Shown here piece by piece: positions 43,358 through 52,918 of a stretch of 56,847 bases of DNA (position 1 is the first letter of the stretch; each line of letters begins with the position of its first letter). The DNA is from Hyphomonas sp. (GTDB taxonomy: Bacteria > Pseudomonadota > Alphaproteobacteria > Caulobacterales > Hyphomonadaceae): positions 3,759 through 60,605 of the forward strand of contig PACZ01000049.1 of the NCBI GenBank assembly GCA_002700305.1. The letters are read 5' to 3'. The notes under the pieces were generated by a model. It saw only the letters and a program-made list of their open reading frames with translations, had not been told where the DNA came from and searched no databases. Both the position numbers and the translations under genes were made by a program.

Positions 43358-43741
43358 ATGAACGGATTTCTTGCAGTCGCAGCAGGCGGCGCGCTCGGCG
43401 CGGCCATGCGCCATGGGGTCGGGCAGCTGGCGGTGCGCCACATGCCCGATCACTGGCCCTATGGCACTTTTGCCGTGAACATTCTCGGCAGCTTCTTCAT
43501 GGGTTTCCTGATCAGCTGGCTGGCTTTCCGCGGGCAGGGCGGGCCGCAGGAGCTGCGCCTGTTCCTTGCGACCGGTCTGCTCGGCGGCTTCACGACGTTT
43601 TCGGCGTTTTCTCTGGAAGTGGCGAACTATGTCCGCTCCGGCGACATGACCCGGGCCGCGGCATATGCCGGCCTGTCTGTCGCCCTGGGCCTGGTGGCCC
43701 TGCTTATCGGACTCTGGATTGCCCGGAAGGTGTTCGCATGA
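43358..43741 (+). CDS. crcB: fluoride channel CrcB/Fluc
   Basis: 127 residues with four transmembrane helices. Family motifs are GGALGAAMRHGVG near the start, GTFAVNILGSFFMGF in TM2 and ATGLLGGFTTFSAFSLE in TM3 (the Phe/Thr fluoride path). It exports fluoride as a dimer. The stop overlaps the pseudouridine synthase start as ATGA. No fluoride riboswitch was recognised in the 94 bases upstream. Higher G+C than the island marks a return to core-like DNA. Confidence 0.93.
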   Translation: MNGFLAVAAGGALGAAMRHGVGQLAVRHMPDHWPYGTFAVNILGSFFMGFLISWLAFRGQGGPQELRLFLATGLLGGFTTFSAFSLEVANYVRSGDMTRAAAYAGLSVALGLVALLIGLWIARKVFA

Positions 43742-44784
43742 GCGGTCAGATCGTCACAGAGACTGTTACGTCGAAGGAAGAAGGCACGCGCCTCGACCGC
43801 TGGATCAAGCGGCGGGTACAGCTGACACAGGGCCAGGTCGAGAAGATGATCCGCACCGGGCAGATCCGGGTAGACGGCGCACGGGCCAAATCCAACACGC
43901 GCCTGTCTTCCGGCATGCAGGTCCGCCTGCCGATCCTCAGCGGCGGTGCGGCGAAGCCGGCCCCGGACAAAGCGAGTAAAGTGTCCAAGGAAGACCGTGA
44001 CTTCCTGCGCGAGATCACGCTTTACGAAGACGACGACATGATCGCCCTGAACAAGCCCGCAGGCCTCGCCGTACAGGGTGGCTCAGGGCAGGGCAAACAT
44101 ATCGACGGCATGCTGGCGTCCCTCAGCGACGGCACGCACCGGCCGGTGCTGGTGCACCGCCTGGACAAGGACACGTCCGGTGTCCTGCTGACGGCGAAGC
44201 ATCCGGCTGCTGCGGCGCGCCTCGCGGAACTGTTCCGCAGCCGCGATATGGACAAGGTCTACTGGGCCGTCACGGTTGGCGTGCCCAATCCGCCTTTCGG
44301 GCAGATCCGCTGCTGGATGGTGAAAGGCGTGCCGGACGAGCATGAAGAAGATGGCTACCGTGTCGTCAATCCGAAGGCGCGCGGCCGCCGGGATTCAGAC
44401 CGTGAGCGGATGTTCCGGTCGGCACAGGGCGTTGAAGGCGCAAGGCACTCGATCACCGACTATGCCGTCGTCTCGACGGCGGGCCAGCGCGCAGCGTGGG
44501 TCGCCCTGAAGCCGCTGACGGGGCGCATGCACCAGCTGCGTTTCCACATGCTGGAAATGAACACGTCGATCCTCGGTGACTTCAAATACCAGTGCCGCCG
44601 GGAAGTGCCGCAAGGGCTCGCGCCCGGACTGCACCTGCATGCGCGGGCGCTCATAATTCCGCGCCAGAATGCAAAGCCACTGAAAATCGTCGCGCCGCTT
44701 TCACCGCATATGGCGCAGACTTTCGAAGCCCTCGGTTTCCTCGAACAGGAAGCCGGCAAGGATCCGCTCGCCCCTTTCGTCTGA
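43738..44784 (+). CDS. RluC/RluD-type 23S rRNA pseudouridine synthase
   Basis: 348 residues. An S4 RNA-binding domain (TRLDRWIKRRVQLTQGQVEKMIRTGQIRVDG) is followed by the synthase domain with the catalytic motif HRLDKDTSGVLLTAK (Asp is the nucleophile) and LKPLTGRMHQLRFHM. It isomerises specific uridines in 23S rRNA. Probably RluC (955/2504/2580), but RluD-like specificity cannot be excluded. It overlaps crcB by 4 bases and is followed after 12 bases by a HAD phosphatase. Confidence 0.93.
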   Translation: MSGQIVTETVTSKEEGTRLDRWIKRRVQLTQGQVEKMIRTGQIRVDGARAKSNTRLSSGMQVRLPILSGGAAKPAPDKASKVSKEDRDFLREITLYEDDDMIALNKPAGLAVQGGSGQGKHIDGMLASLSDGTHRPVLVHRLDKDTSGVLLTAKHPAAAARLAELFRSRDMDKVYWAVTVGVPNPPFGQIRCWMVKGVPDEHEEDGYRVVNPKARGRRDSDRERMFRSAQGVEGARHSITDYAVVSTAGQRAAWVALKPLTGRMHQLRFHMLEMNTSILGDFKYQCRREVPQGLAPGLHLHARALIIPRQNAKPLKIVAPLSPHMAQTFEALGFLEQEAGKDPLAPFV

Positions 44785-44796
44785 TACGGGTAGCCA

Positions 44797-45477
44797 ATGA
44801 CTGACCTGCGCCTCGCCATTTGGGATGTCGACGGAACGATCGTCGACAGCCGTGAGACGATCCACACTGTCATGGTGGAAGCCTTCCGGCAGTCCGGCTT
44901 GGTGCCCCCGGAGTATGACGATACACGCCGGATCGTCGGCCTTAGTCTGCATGAAGCCTGCGCCCAGCTGGCACCGGACGCCTCGGCGGATGAGATCGAG
45001 CGGCTCGTCACGGACTACCGGAACACATGGGTGCGTGCCCGCGGGCAACCCAATTTTCATCAGCCGCTCTATGAAGGCGCGCTCGAAACGCTGGAAGCCC
45101 TGCGCGACGAAGGCTGGCTGATCGGCATGGCGACCGGCAAGACGCGGGCCGGCATCGCCAGCCTGTTCAAGCTGCACCAGCTGGAGCATTTCTTCGACAC
45201 GATCTGGTGCGCCGATGACGGCCCCGGCAAGCCGCACCCGCACATGGTGGAGCAGGCCATGGGCGCCCTCGGCGTGGCGCCCGGCGCGAGCCTGATGATC
45301 GGCGACGCCATCCACGACATCGCCATGGGCCGCGCGGCCGGCGTGCGCACCCTCGGTGTCAGCTGGGGCTTTGGCGAAGCGCATGAGCTGGAAGACGCAG
45401 GCGCACATGAGGTTCACCACGATTTCGGCACGCTTAGGGAAAGTGTCCTGAAGTTTTTGCCCGCCTCTGCCCGATAA
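44797..45477 (+). CDS. HAD-IA hydrolase (phosphoglycolate phosphatase-like)
   Basis: 226 residues. HAD motifs: WDVDGTIVDSRETI (nucleophile Asp), GMATGKTRAGI (motif II), K at KPHPHMVE (motif III) and GDAIHDIAMGRAAGV (motif IV). An alpha-helical cap lies at about 15-85. It hydrolyses a phosphorylated metabolite; phosphoglycolate or a sugar phosphate are likely. It is cotranscribed with the synthase and ATP12 genes. Confidence 0.9.
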   Translation: MTDLRLAIWDVDGTIVDSRETIHTVMVEAFRQSGLVPPEYDDTRRIVGLSLHEACAQLAPDASADEIERLVTDYRNTWVRARGQPNFHQPLYEGALETLEALRDEGWLIGMATGKTRAGIASLFKLHQLEHFFDTIWCADDGPGKPHPHMVEQAMGALGVAPGASLMIGDAIHDIAMGRAAGVRTLGVSWGFGEAHELEDAGAHEVHHDFGTLRESVLKFLPASAR

Positions 45478-45536
45478 CCGCGCTCACGCAGGTTTGCCCC
45501 TTGGAAACCGGCCCCCGTCAGCGTAAATGCGCGGCC

Positions 45537-46253
45537 ATGACAACTTCTCCATCCGACAAGCCGAAGCGCTTTTACAAAGAGGCCGTCGCCGAGCAGATGC
45601 CGGGCGGCTGGACCGTTACGCTCGACGGGCGCAGCATCAAGACGCCCGCCCGGGCGCCACTTTGCCTGCCCAGCCAGCGGCTCGCCCGTGCCATTGCCGC
45701 CGAGTGGAACGATCAGGATGAAATCATCGATCTCATGGACATGCACCTCACGCGGCTGGCCAATGTCGCCATCGACCGGACGCCCGAGGCGCGTGACGAG
45801 ATGGCTGACGAACTGGCGCGCTATTGCGAAACCGACCTTGTGTGCCACCTCGCTGAGGGGCCCGTGGAACTGGTCGAGCGGCAAGAGGCCTATTGGCGCC
45901 CGGTCCGCGACTGGGCCGGGCAGGAGCTGGACATCCTGCTGGTGCCGGTGGAGGGGGTGCTTGCCTCGCCCCAGCCGGATGCATCGCTGGAAGCTGCCCG
46001 TCAGGTGGCCCTGGACATGGACGATTTCCGCCTGACCGGCACGGTGTATGCCTGCGGCCTGTTCGGGTCTGCGCTGCTGGCGCTTGCCGTGGCCGAAGGA
46101 CAGCTGTCTGCCGCCGACGCGTTCGAAGTGTCCCGCGTCGATGAGGCCTGGCAGATCGAGCAATGGGGCGAGGACGACGAGGCCAAAGCCGTCACCGAAG
46201 CCCGCCGGAAAGAAGCGCGCGCGCTGGAAACCTGGATGCGGGGCCTCGGCTAA
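45537..46253 (+). CDS. ATP12-family F1-ATPase assembly chaperone
   Basis: About 238 residues with the ATP12 fold: KPKRFYKEAVAEQMPGGWTVTLDGRSIKTPARAPLCLPS, AAEWNDQDEIIDLMDMHLTRLANVAIDR and CETDLVCHL. ATP12 binds the F1 alpha subunit during ATP synthase assembly and is found in alphaproteobacteria and mitochondria, which helps place the organism. The ATG at 45537 is preferred over an upstream TTG. It ends 17 bases from the convergent DUF1501 gene. Confidence 0.93.
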   Translation: MTTSPSDKPKRFYKEAVAEQMPGGWTVTLDGRSIKTPARAPLCLPSQRLARAIAAEWNDQDEIIDLMDMHLTRLANVAIDRTPEARDEMADELARYCETDLVCHLAEGPVELVERQEAYWRPVRDWAGQELDILLVPVEGVLASPQPDASLEAARQVALDMDDFRLTGTVYACGLFGSALLALAVAEGQLSAADAFEVSRVDEAWQIEQWGEDDEAKAVTEARRKEARALETWMRGLG

Positions 46254-46270
46254 GCCGGTCGTTGGCCGCG

Positions 46271-47665
46271 CTACAGGATGTTCTGCGCCGGGTTGGTGCC
46301 CGTGAAGTTGCTGAGGTTCGGCAGGGCGGCGGCGAGTTCGTTATCGCTCAGTCCGAACCAGCGGCCGAGCGGTTCGGCATATTGTTCCACGGAGATGGTC
46401 GGGATCAGACGGCCGCTGTCGGCATCCTGGTCGTGTCCGAATTCCGCCGGGGGCACATCCCCATAGATCCGCTGACCCTGAACGGCGCCGCCCACAACGA
46501 GGTGGTGCGAGCCCCAGCCATGATCGGTGCCGTCGCCATTGGCGGCGAGCGTGCGGCCGAAATCCGACGCCGTGAATGTGGTCACATCATTGCCCACGCC
46601 CAGCTCCTGCATGGCAGCGTAGAAGGCGGTGATCGCCGCTGACACTTCCGAGAGGTGGCCCGGCAGGTCAGCCGCCTGGGTGGAGTGGGTGTCGAATCCG
46701 CCGATCGCTGCGAAGAACACCTGCCGCCGTACCGACAGGCTGTCCCGGATGGCGATGGCGTTTGCGATCGCCTTCATCTGGGAGCCAAGATAGGATTGCG
46801 GGAACTGGGTCGAGATCGGGACGAGGTTCGCCACGGCCTGGTTGTAGGCCTCATTGAGAACAACGGACTTGTCCGCGATCCGCGCCACATCCTTTTCAAT
46901 CAGGTTGCTGTCATTGGAATCGGCTGCCGAGAAATGGCGGCGCAGCAGGTTCGTGATGTCGGAATTGCTGAAATCGTCAAGAATGTCGATTTCGTCCGCG
47001 CCATTCGTGCCGATCTGGTAGGGCAGTACTTCCTGTCCCGTCAGGAAAAGTTCGTTCCCGACCGTCGTGATCGTGCTGAATTCCCGGTTTGTGTTCGCGC
47101 CTGACAGGACAGACGCATCGGCAAACCGGCCGCCCCATCCATATTGCGCGCCTTCCGGTGCGCTCGCCGCCCAGGTGGACTGCTGGTCATTGTGCGAGAA
47201 CAGCTGCTTGGGCACAGGCACGGTGCCGCTCTGCCATTGCGAGCGGTTCAGTGGCCGGATCAGCGGGCCGGTATTGGCAACAAAGGCTGCGTTGCCTGAC
47301 TGAAACAGGTCGTGCACGCCGCTCATTTCCGGCGGCAAAGCGAACTGGCGGCCGCCGAAATCGCTCGCATTGGTGGGCGACAGTTGCAGCAGCTGGCTCC
47401 GGTCCCGGCTGCCATTGTATCCGCCAAACATGGAGCTGCGGATATTCCGGAAACTGTCATAGGACGACTGGTCGTACGGCAGGAGAACGTCGTGCGTGTC
47501 GCATCCGCCCAGCAGGAAGATACAGACCAGCGCTTTGTAGCCGGTGACTTCGGCGGCATTGGCCGCCTGGAAACCGTACATGGCATTACCGAGCGTGGTC
47601 AGTGTTGCAGCGCTCAGCGCACCGGCGCCGATGCCTTTGAGGAGGTGTCTGCGGGAAAGAGTCAT
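46271..47665 (-). CDS. DUF1501 exported protein
   Basis: 464 residues. A Tat signal (LSRRHLLKGIGAGALSAATLTTL) precedes the DUF1501 domain: LVCIFLLGGCDTHDVLLPYD, the FSHNDQQSTW motif, VFFAAIGGFDTHSTQ and TASDFGRTLAANGDGTDHGWGSHHLVVGG. The fold is alkaline-phosphatase/sulfatase-like and the function unknown. AGGAGAC precedes the ATG. It lies 9 bases after its constant partner DUF1800, so they are one operon. Confidence 0.92.
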   Translation of the reverse strand: MTLSRRHLLKGIGAGALSAATLTTLGNAMYGFQAANAAEVTGYKALVCIFLLGGCDTHDVLLPYDQSSYDSFRNIRSSMFGGYNGSRDRSQLLQLSPTNASDFGGRQFALPPEMSGVHDLFQSGNAAFVANTGPLIRPLNRSQWQSGTVPVPKQLFSHNDQQSTWAASAPEGAQYGWGGRFADASVLSGANTNREFSTITTVGNELFLTGQEVLPYQIGTNGADEIDILDDFSNSDITNLLRRHFSAADSNDSNLIEKDVARIADKSVVLNEAYNQAVANLVPISTQFPQSYLGSQMKAIANAIAIRDSLSVRRQVFFAAIGGFDTHSTQAADLPGHLSEVSAAITAFYAAMQELGVGNDVTTFTASDFGRTLAANGDGTDHGWGSHHLVVGGAVQGQRIYGDVPPAEFGHDQDADSGRLIPTISVEQYAEPLGRWFGLSDNELAAALPNLSNFTGTNPAQNIL

Positions 47666-47674
47666 GTCCGTCTC

Positions 47675-49522
47675 CTAACGCTGCACAAGGTAATCAGGGG
47701 ACGTCATGACCATCAGGACGGCTGTGCCGATCCGGGTCAGCTGTCCGTCATAGTTTGAGACGTTCTCATTCGTCAAAGGAATGGCGCCAACCGTCTGTAC
47801 GATATTGTTCCGCACTTCATCCGACAGCTGGCCGGAAGCGAGCAGCGTGTTGAGATGATCGACCAGGGCGGCTGGGTCGCTCGCCAGGGCGCGTTCATCG
47901 GTATAGTCCGGGATGAAGCTGGAATTGTGCTGGTCATTGCCGTTCAATGCTTCGGCGAAGGCAAAGTGCGCCATGAAATTGGCGTAGCCGACCAGGGTGG
48001 AACTGTTCGTGATCTGCAATTCCGGCACAGTCATGCCGACGGCTCCGGTGGCGCTGCCCGGTGCGATATATCCCGGGCGGTAGAAGTTGAAGACTGACGG
48101 GGATTCATAGGGAGACTGCCCGAGGTCAGCCCGCGTCGTCGGGTCATAAGGGTCGAACGAATTCTGCGGTGTGACGCTGGAGGCGTCGAACGCACGGGCC
48201 CATTGCACGAAGCGGATGGCCGGCTCACGGATCTTGCCGAATGTGTCGAAGGCCAGCATGTCATCGGACCGTGCCTCGGCATCCATCAGGATCGCGGCAA
48301 CCAGAGCTTCCATGGAGCCGCGGCGGCCGTCGCCGACGGTGTTTCCGTCCGGCAGGGTGTAGCTTCCGTTCTCGAAAGCCGTTGCCACCCGCCTCACATA
48401 ATCCGGTGAAGGGTTGCTGGTGACCATTCGCTGGATCATCTGACGGCTGATGAAGGGCGCGAGGTTCGGATGTTCGAAGAGCGTGTCGAGCGCGATGTCG
48501 ATGCTCTCCGGTCCGCTCGTGCCCGCCGGGATCGTGACGCCGAGGAAGGTCTTCGCCGAAGTCGAATGATATTCGGGGAACACCTTCATCGGGGTCGATT
48601 GCAGGCTTTCCGGCACATCCCAGATGGAGTCGAAAAAGTCAGCGCTGTTCAGGCTGAGCCCGGTGAAGACTTTGGCGAGCCCTGTCACATCGGTATTGTC
48701 ATAGGTCGGAATGGGCTGTCCGTCGGCGCCGGTTTTCTCGGTTCCGTCGAGGTTCAGCTCGTTCAGGCCGATCGTGAACAGCTGCATGATTTCCCGGGCA
48801 TAGTTCTCGTCGGGCATGCGCTGTGTGGCGGGGTCTTCCTTCTGGCTCTGGTAATAGGTCAGGTAGAGCCCCATGGCCGGGGAATAGGTAATCTCTTCCA
48901 GGATGTCGCGATAGTTGCCGAAAGCGTTCCGGGTGAGGATGTCCTGGTAATAAGCCACCGCGCGCGGCCGGTTATAGGTCGCGCTGGCGGTTTCGTGGTG
49001 GGACACGACGATGATCTGCGACAGGGCAAAGGCAACGCGCTGGCGCAGCTGGTCGTCTGCCGTAATTGCATTGATCCAGAAGGAATAGGTCGGTGCTGCG
49101 CCGCCGCGGTCATTGATATAGCCCTCGACGGTGCGGGAATTTGGCTGGTCCATGAAGTTTACGACCCAGTCGAGGTTGAGGGTCGCCGGTTTCGCGAATT
49201 CCTGGACGAGCCAGGCCGCGCCGCTGGTTCCGGTCAGCTGGTCGAGATCTTCCGTGGTCGGGCCGAACGTCGCCTGCGTCAGGAGACGGGACGTGCTCGC
49301 CCGCGTTTCAAACGCGATATCCCCGGCAGACGCCGGCGGAGGGGGCGGCGGCGGTGGCGGCGGAGGCGGGGGAGGAGGAGGTGGTGGCGGAGGGGGAGAC
49401 ACAGGCGTGGGTATGCCGCCGGAGTCGCCTCCGCTGCTCGTTCCGCCGCCGCCACCGCCGCACGCAGTCATCAGTACCGCGAGCGAAACAGCCGTTGCCG
49501 TAAAGGCCAATGATTTTTTCAT
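47675..49522 (-). CDS. DUF1800 lipoprotein with polyproline linker
   Basis: About 615 residues. A lipoprotein signal (MTAC) leads to a Gly/Ser stretch and 21 consecutive prolines (codons at 49334-49396), then the DUF1800 domain: SRLLTQATFGPTTEDL, RMPDENYAREIMQLFTIGLNEL and SPYESPSVFNFYRPGYI. The linker should need EF-P for translation and probably spans the cell wall or holds the domain away from the membrane. Proline codons are mixed, not a pure microsatellite. Partner of DUF1501; the pair's biochemical function is unknown. Confidence 0.93.
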   Translation of the reverse strand: MKKSLAFTATAVSLAVLMTACGGGGGGTSSGGDSGGIPTPVSPPPPPPPPPPPPPPPPPPPPPASAGDIAFETRASTSRLLTQATFGPTTEDLDQLTGTSGAAWLVQEFAKPATLNLDWVVNFMDQPNSRTVEGYINDRGGAAPTYSFWINAITADDQLRQRVAFALSQIIVVSHHETASATYNRPRAVAYYQDILTRNAFGNYRDILEEITYSPAMGLYLTYYQSQKEDPATQRMPDENYAREIMQLFTIGLNELNLDGTEKTGADGQPIPTYDNTDVTGLAKVFTGLSLNSADFFDSIWDVPESLQSTPMKVFPEYHSTSAKTFLGVTIPAGTSGPESIDIALDTLFEHPNLAPFISRQMIQRMVTSNPSPDYVRRVATAFENGSYTLPDGNTVGDGRRGSMEALVAAILMDAEARSDDMLAFDTFGKIREPAIRFVQWARAFDASSVTPQNSFDPYDPTTRADLGQSPYESPSVFNFYRPGYIAPGSATGAVGMTVPELQITNSSTLVGYANFMAHFAFAEALNGNDQHNSSFIPDYTDERALASDPAALVDHLNTLLASGQLSDEVRNNIVQTVGAIPLTNENVSNYDGQLTRIGTAVLMVMTSPDYLVQR

Positions 49523-49783
49523 GGCTCCACCATCCGTTCTGGATTGTCGGTTTATCCACCCGCATGCCTGTGTCACGGAGTTTCGTCACCTTAATTATAG
49601 GAATGGTTGGGAAAACTGCAGTTATGCCCGAATTGTCCGCTGAAAAAATCGCCCATCAGGCGAATTATGGCAGAACCGGTCATTTTTATGTCGAAACGTC
49701 CGGTTACTGCCCGATTTGAGCAGCAACCGGAAATGAACGCGGATTTCAGTATCGGTTCCGGTACGGTGTGTTTTCTTTCGGGC

Positions 49784-50296
49784 ATGATGAAACACGTCAT
49801 GACTTCTGGAGCGGCCGCCGTTGCCTTTGCTGCGTCGGCGCTCTTCACACTCCCTGCCGCGGCTGACAGTCCGCAGCTCCGGGCCGCTGTTGTCACGGAT
49901 ATTGGTGACAATTCCACGCTGTTTATCAGGGTGGGGCATGGCCGGGATGACTATCGTCCGGCTGCGTACAGCTACCGGGGCGCGATGCGCGGATATGCGC
50001 CCAACGCGCGCGACCGGATGGGCCGGGAGGCTATTCGCGCCTGCCGCGCCGGCATTCGCCGTGAAGCGCGCCGGATGGGCTTCCGGGATGTCGACTTTGA
50101 CAGCCGCGCCTGGGCCCAGCCTTTCGGCAGGCACGGCTACACGGTCCGTTTCCGCGAAGTGGAGCTCGAAGGCCGCCGGCACGAGTTCGACACAAGTATC
50201 AGCTGTACGATCCGCCATGGCCGCGTGACAGGCATCCAGGGTATTCCTCAGACCCGCGGCGGGCCCCGTTATCGCGGGCACGACAGACGCTGGTAA
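49784..50296 (+). CDS. secreted Arg-rich protein of unknown function
   Basis: About 170 residues. A signal peptide (MTSGAAAVAFAASALFTLPAAADS) precedes a basic, Arg/Gly/Tyr-rich mature protein (AAYSYRGAMRGYAPNARDRMGREAIRACRAGIRREARRMGFRDVDFDSRAWAQ) with two Cys (in ACRAG and SCTIR) that may form a disulfide. No family is recognised. The ATG pair at 49784/49787 starts the signal; a longer frame from 49607 has no support. Ribosome site is weak. An intrinsic terminator follows the stop. Confidence 0.7.
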   Translation: MMKHVMTSGAAAVAFAASALFTLPAAADSPQLRAAVVTDIGDNSTLFIRVGHGRDDYRPAAYSYRGAMRGYAPNARDRMGREAIRACRAGIRREARRMGFRDVDFDSRAWAQPFGRHGYTVRFREVELEGRRHEFDTSISCTIRHGRVTGIQGIPQTRGGPRYRGHDRRW

Positions 50297-50324
50297 AACC
50301 TCCTCGGCCAGAAGCGCCGCAACG

Positions 50325-50361
50325 GAAAAACGCCCCGGACTGAACATCCGGGGCGTTCTTT
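50325..50361. terminator. bidirectional intrinsic terminator
   Basis: Perfect 11-bp arms AACGCCCCGGA (50329-50339) and TCCGGGGCGTT (50347-50357) with a 7-base loop, flanked by A-run on the left and CTTTT on the right. It lies between the stop of the secreted protein (plus) and the stop of the MBOAT gene (minus) and serves both. Confidence 0.92.
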
Positions 50362-50378
50362 TAAACCATGCCAGCTTG

Positions 50379-51791
50379 TCAGAACTGGAAGTAGATGAAG
50401 GGCCGGTAGCCGAGCGGGACGAAGGACAGCGCCAGCGCGGCGAGTGCCCCCGTGGCCAGCGCGAAGCGGGCCGGCGGGATCTGCGCCAGCATCTCGCCCA
50501 GCTTGATCCTGTGGCTGATGATGTGGAACACGCCCATGGCCAGGATGAACGGCCATACGACGGCGGGCAGGTTTTGCGTGCCTTCGGAGCTGAACGTCAT
50601 ATAGGTCTTCGCGATGGAGAGGGATTCCTCCATCGTCGGGGCGCGGAAGAAGATCCAGGCGAGGTTCACCCAGTAATAGGTCATCGCTGTGCCGATGATG
50701 ATGCCGATCAGGCCCATCGGATTGAACCGCTTGGCAACATGGTCGCTCCACGTCCGCTCCACCATAAGGGCGAGGCCGTGCAGGAAGCCCCAGATGATGA
50801 AGTTGAATGACGCGCCGTGCCACAGGCCGCCCAGAACCATCGTGGTCATCAGGTTCACATCGCGGCGCATGTCGCCTTTGCGGTTCCCGCCCAGCGGGAT
50901 GTAGAGATAGTCGCGCAGCCAGCTGGACAGCGAGATATGCCACCGGCGCCAGAAGATCTGGATGTCGCGCGAGAGGTAAGGCGAGTTGAAGTTCGGCGGG
51001 AATTTGTAGCCCAGCAGGCCCGCCGTCGCGATGGCCATGTCGGAATAGCCCGAGAAGTCGCAATAGATCTGGATGCCGTAGAGCAGCACGCCGGCGATCA
51101 CGCTGTGCGCGGTGTAGGCGGACGGATCGGCAAAGATCAGGTCAACATAGGGCGCGATATTGTCGGAGACGCAGGCTTTCTTGAAGAAGCCAACCAGGAA
51201 CAAGGCCACGCTGGCCCGTACCGCCACATCGCTCCATTTCCGCGCCGTATCCATCTGCGGGATGAAGTCCGAGGCGCGCACGATCGGGCCGGCCACCAGC
51301 TGCGGGAAGAAGGCGATATAGAACGCCACATCCAGGAAGCTGCGCCGCGCATGGATCACGCCGCGGTGGACGTCCACCATGTAGGAGATGGCCTGGAAGG
51401 TGTAGAAGCTGATGCCGACCGGCAGGACGAGGTTCAGCGTCACATGACCGGCATTGAAGCCCATCAGGCCTGCGAAGTCGACAAAGCTGTCAGCGAAGAA
51501 GTTGAAATACTTGAACAGTCCGAGGACGCACAAGGAAAAAACGATACCGGCGCCGAGCGCCCATTTGCGCTTTTTCGTTTCTGACTCGGGCAGGGTGGCC
51601 GCATTGCCGACCAGATAGCTGACAATCGTTACCAGCATGATCAGGCCGAGGAAGCGCCAGTCCCACGCGCCATAGAACACATAGGAGGCCAGCGTCAGGA
51701 CGCGCTTGCGCCACAGATTGCTGCGCAGCGCCCAGACGAGGCCGAAGACGATGCCGAAAAAGAGGAAAAAGCGGGCTTCAACGAACAGCAT
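50379..51791 (-). CDS. MBOAT-family O-acyltransferase
   Basis: 470 residues with about ten transmembrane helices. Core motifs are the YFPQLVAGPIVR-like FFPQLVAGPIVRASDFIPQ, YCDFSGYSDMAIATAGLLGY, FWRRWHISLSSWLRDYLYIPLGGNR and the catalytic His in GLWHGASFNFIIWG. It belongs to the AlgI/DltB group that moves acyl groups to extracellular polysaccharides. Its start overlaps the SGNH-like gene by 14 bases; such pairs acetylate secreted glycans. Confidence 0.93.
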   Translation of the reverse strand: MLFVEARFFLFFGIVFGLVWALRSNLWRKRVLTLASYVFYGAWDWRFLGLIMLVTIVSYLVGNAATLPESETKKRKWALGAGIVFSLCVLGLFKYFNFFADSFVDFAGLMGFNAGHVTLNLVLPVGISFYTFQAISYMVDVHRGVIHARRSFLDVAFYIAFFPQLVAGPIVRASDFIPQMDTARKWSDVAVRASVALFLVGFFKKACVSDNIAPYVDLIFADPSAYTAHSVIAGVLLYGIQIYCDFSGYSDMAIATAGLLGYKFPPNFNSPYLSRDIQIFWRRWHISLSSWLRDYLYIPLGGNRKGDMRRDVNLMTTMVLGGLWHGASFNFIIWGFLHGLALMVERTWSDHVAKRFNPMGLIGIIIGTAMTYYWVNLAWIFFRAPTMEESLSIAKTYMTFSSEGTQNLPAVVWPFILAMGVFHIISHRIKLGEMLAQIPPARFALATGALAALALSFVPLGYRPFIYFQF

Positions 51792-52848
51792 TGGCGACCG
51801 TGTCCTTTCCGGTGGATGACATGGCGCAGTATTCCGCGCCCACTTTGCGGCTCAGCATACGTGCGCCGGTTTCGCCGAAATGGCTGAAGTCGAACCAGAG
51901 ATCGCGCTCGAACAGATCCGGATAGACATCTGGCCGGTTGAAGTTCAGCACCTTGTAGTCCCCAAGCGCTTTGACCGCTTCGCCCGTACGCGGTGTCCGG
52001 TCGAGTTCCGGCAGGTCCGGCGAGATATAAAGCGCTGCGTTCAGGCCGCGCGCCTTCAGCCGGTCCAGCCGCTGAGCCAGATAGGCGGCGCGGGCGCTGA
52101 CATCTTCGTTGCTGCTGGCGCCATAAAGGGCGAGGTCCTGTTTGAACTGATCCGGCTTGTCCTCGAAATCCTTGCGGCGGGCTTCGATGTCCGGCGTCAT
52201 GATCGAGCCCAGCGCCTCAAAGCCGTCATTCGACAGATCGAAACTTTTCGGCTCTTCCGGATCGCCCGGCGGGAAAAGAAGTTCTGCGCCCCGGCCCACG
52301 CCTGAGAGGTCAAAGCCTGTTCCCAGAGCGAACATGCCGCCCCGGAACACGCGCTTCGGCAGCGATTCCGGATAGGAGGCGATGCTGGCAATCTGGGCGG
52401 GCCACATGTCCGGGCTGCTGAAATAGCGCGCGCGATTGGTGGTCACACCGTCCAGCGTGCGCTCGTTCGGCAACGCGTCCTCAATGACGATGCGTTTCAG
52501 GGAATCCCCGCCAGCGGCGACCACCTGGTCGATCATCCAGTCCTGTTCGGCGCCGGTCAGGCCGAAGACGCCGAGATTGTAGACCTTCCAGTCCGGGCAA
52601 CCGGCCTCTGCGGCACCGGCTTCCACGGCGTCCGGCAGGATATGATAGAAGGTGCGCGAGCTGCCGATGAAGACCGTGTCGTATTTCTCCGGCGCGGCCT
52701 TGTAGGCCTCCAGCTTCGGGCTGAGGACGAGAAGGTCCGGCATCGGGGTCGCGGCGCGCAGACCGAGCGACAGCGGGATCGCCACGGCAACAAAGCCGAT
52801 GGCGAACAGGATGGCGGAAAACAGGGCAGTTCGGATCTGGGTAATCAT
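51778..52848 (-). CDS. membrane-anchored SGNH/AlgX-like protein
   Basis: About 356 residues. One N-terminal helix (ALFSAILFAIGFVAVAIPLSLGL) anchors a periplasmic domain. Block I-like IGSSRTFYHILPD (Ser) and block V-like DLWFDFSHFGETGARMLS (Asp-x-x-His) fit an SGNH hydrolase/acetyltransferase, and YNLGVFGLTGAEQDWMI is typical of MBOAT partners. It probably completes O-acylation of a polysaccharide with the MBOAT protein. The start at 52848 is preferred over the open frame to 52944 because it begins the membrane helix. Confidence 0.8.
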   Translation of the reverse strand: MITQIRTALFSAILFAIGFVAVAIPLSLGLRAATPMPDLLVLSPKLEAYKAAPEKYDTVFIGSSRTFYHILPDAVEAGAAEAGCPDWKVYNLGVFGLTGAEQDWMIDQVVAAGGDSLKRIVIEDALPNERTLDGVTTNRARYFSSPDMWPAQIASIASYPESLPKRVFRGGMFALGTGFDLSGVGRGAELLFPPGDPEEPKSFDLSNDGFEALGSIMTPDIEARRKDFEDKPDQFKQDLALYGASSNEDVSARAAYLAQRLDRLKARGLNAALYISPDLPELDRTPRTGEAVKALGDYKVLNFNRPDVYPDLFERDLWFDFSHFGETGARMLSRKVGAEYCAMSSTGKDTVANAVR

Positions 52849-52918
52849 GGCAGCCGGAAAAGGGGTTTCGTATCGGGCGGAAGGTGCAGGATGTATGCCA
52901 GTTCGCCAGATACGGGAA

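Noticed and set aside
49131-49643. plus-strand frame with a long Gly run
   Set aside because: It is the antisense of the proline run in the DUF1800 gene.
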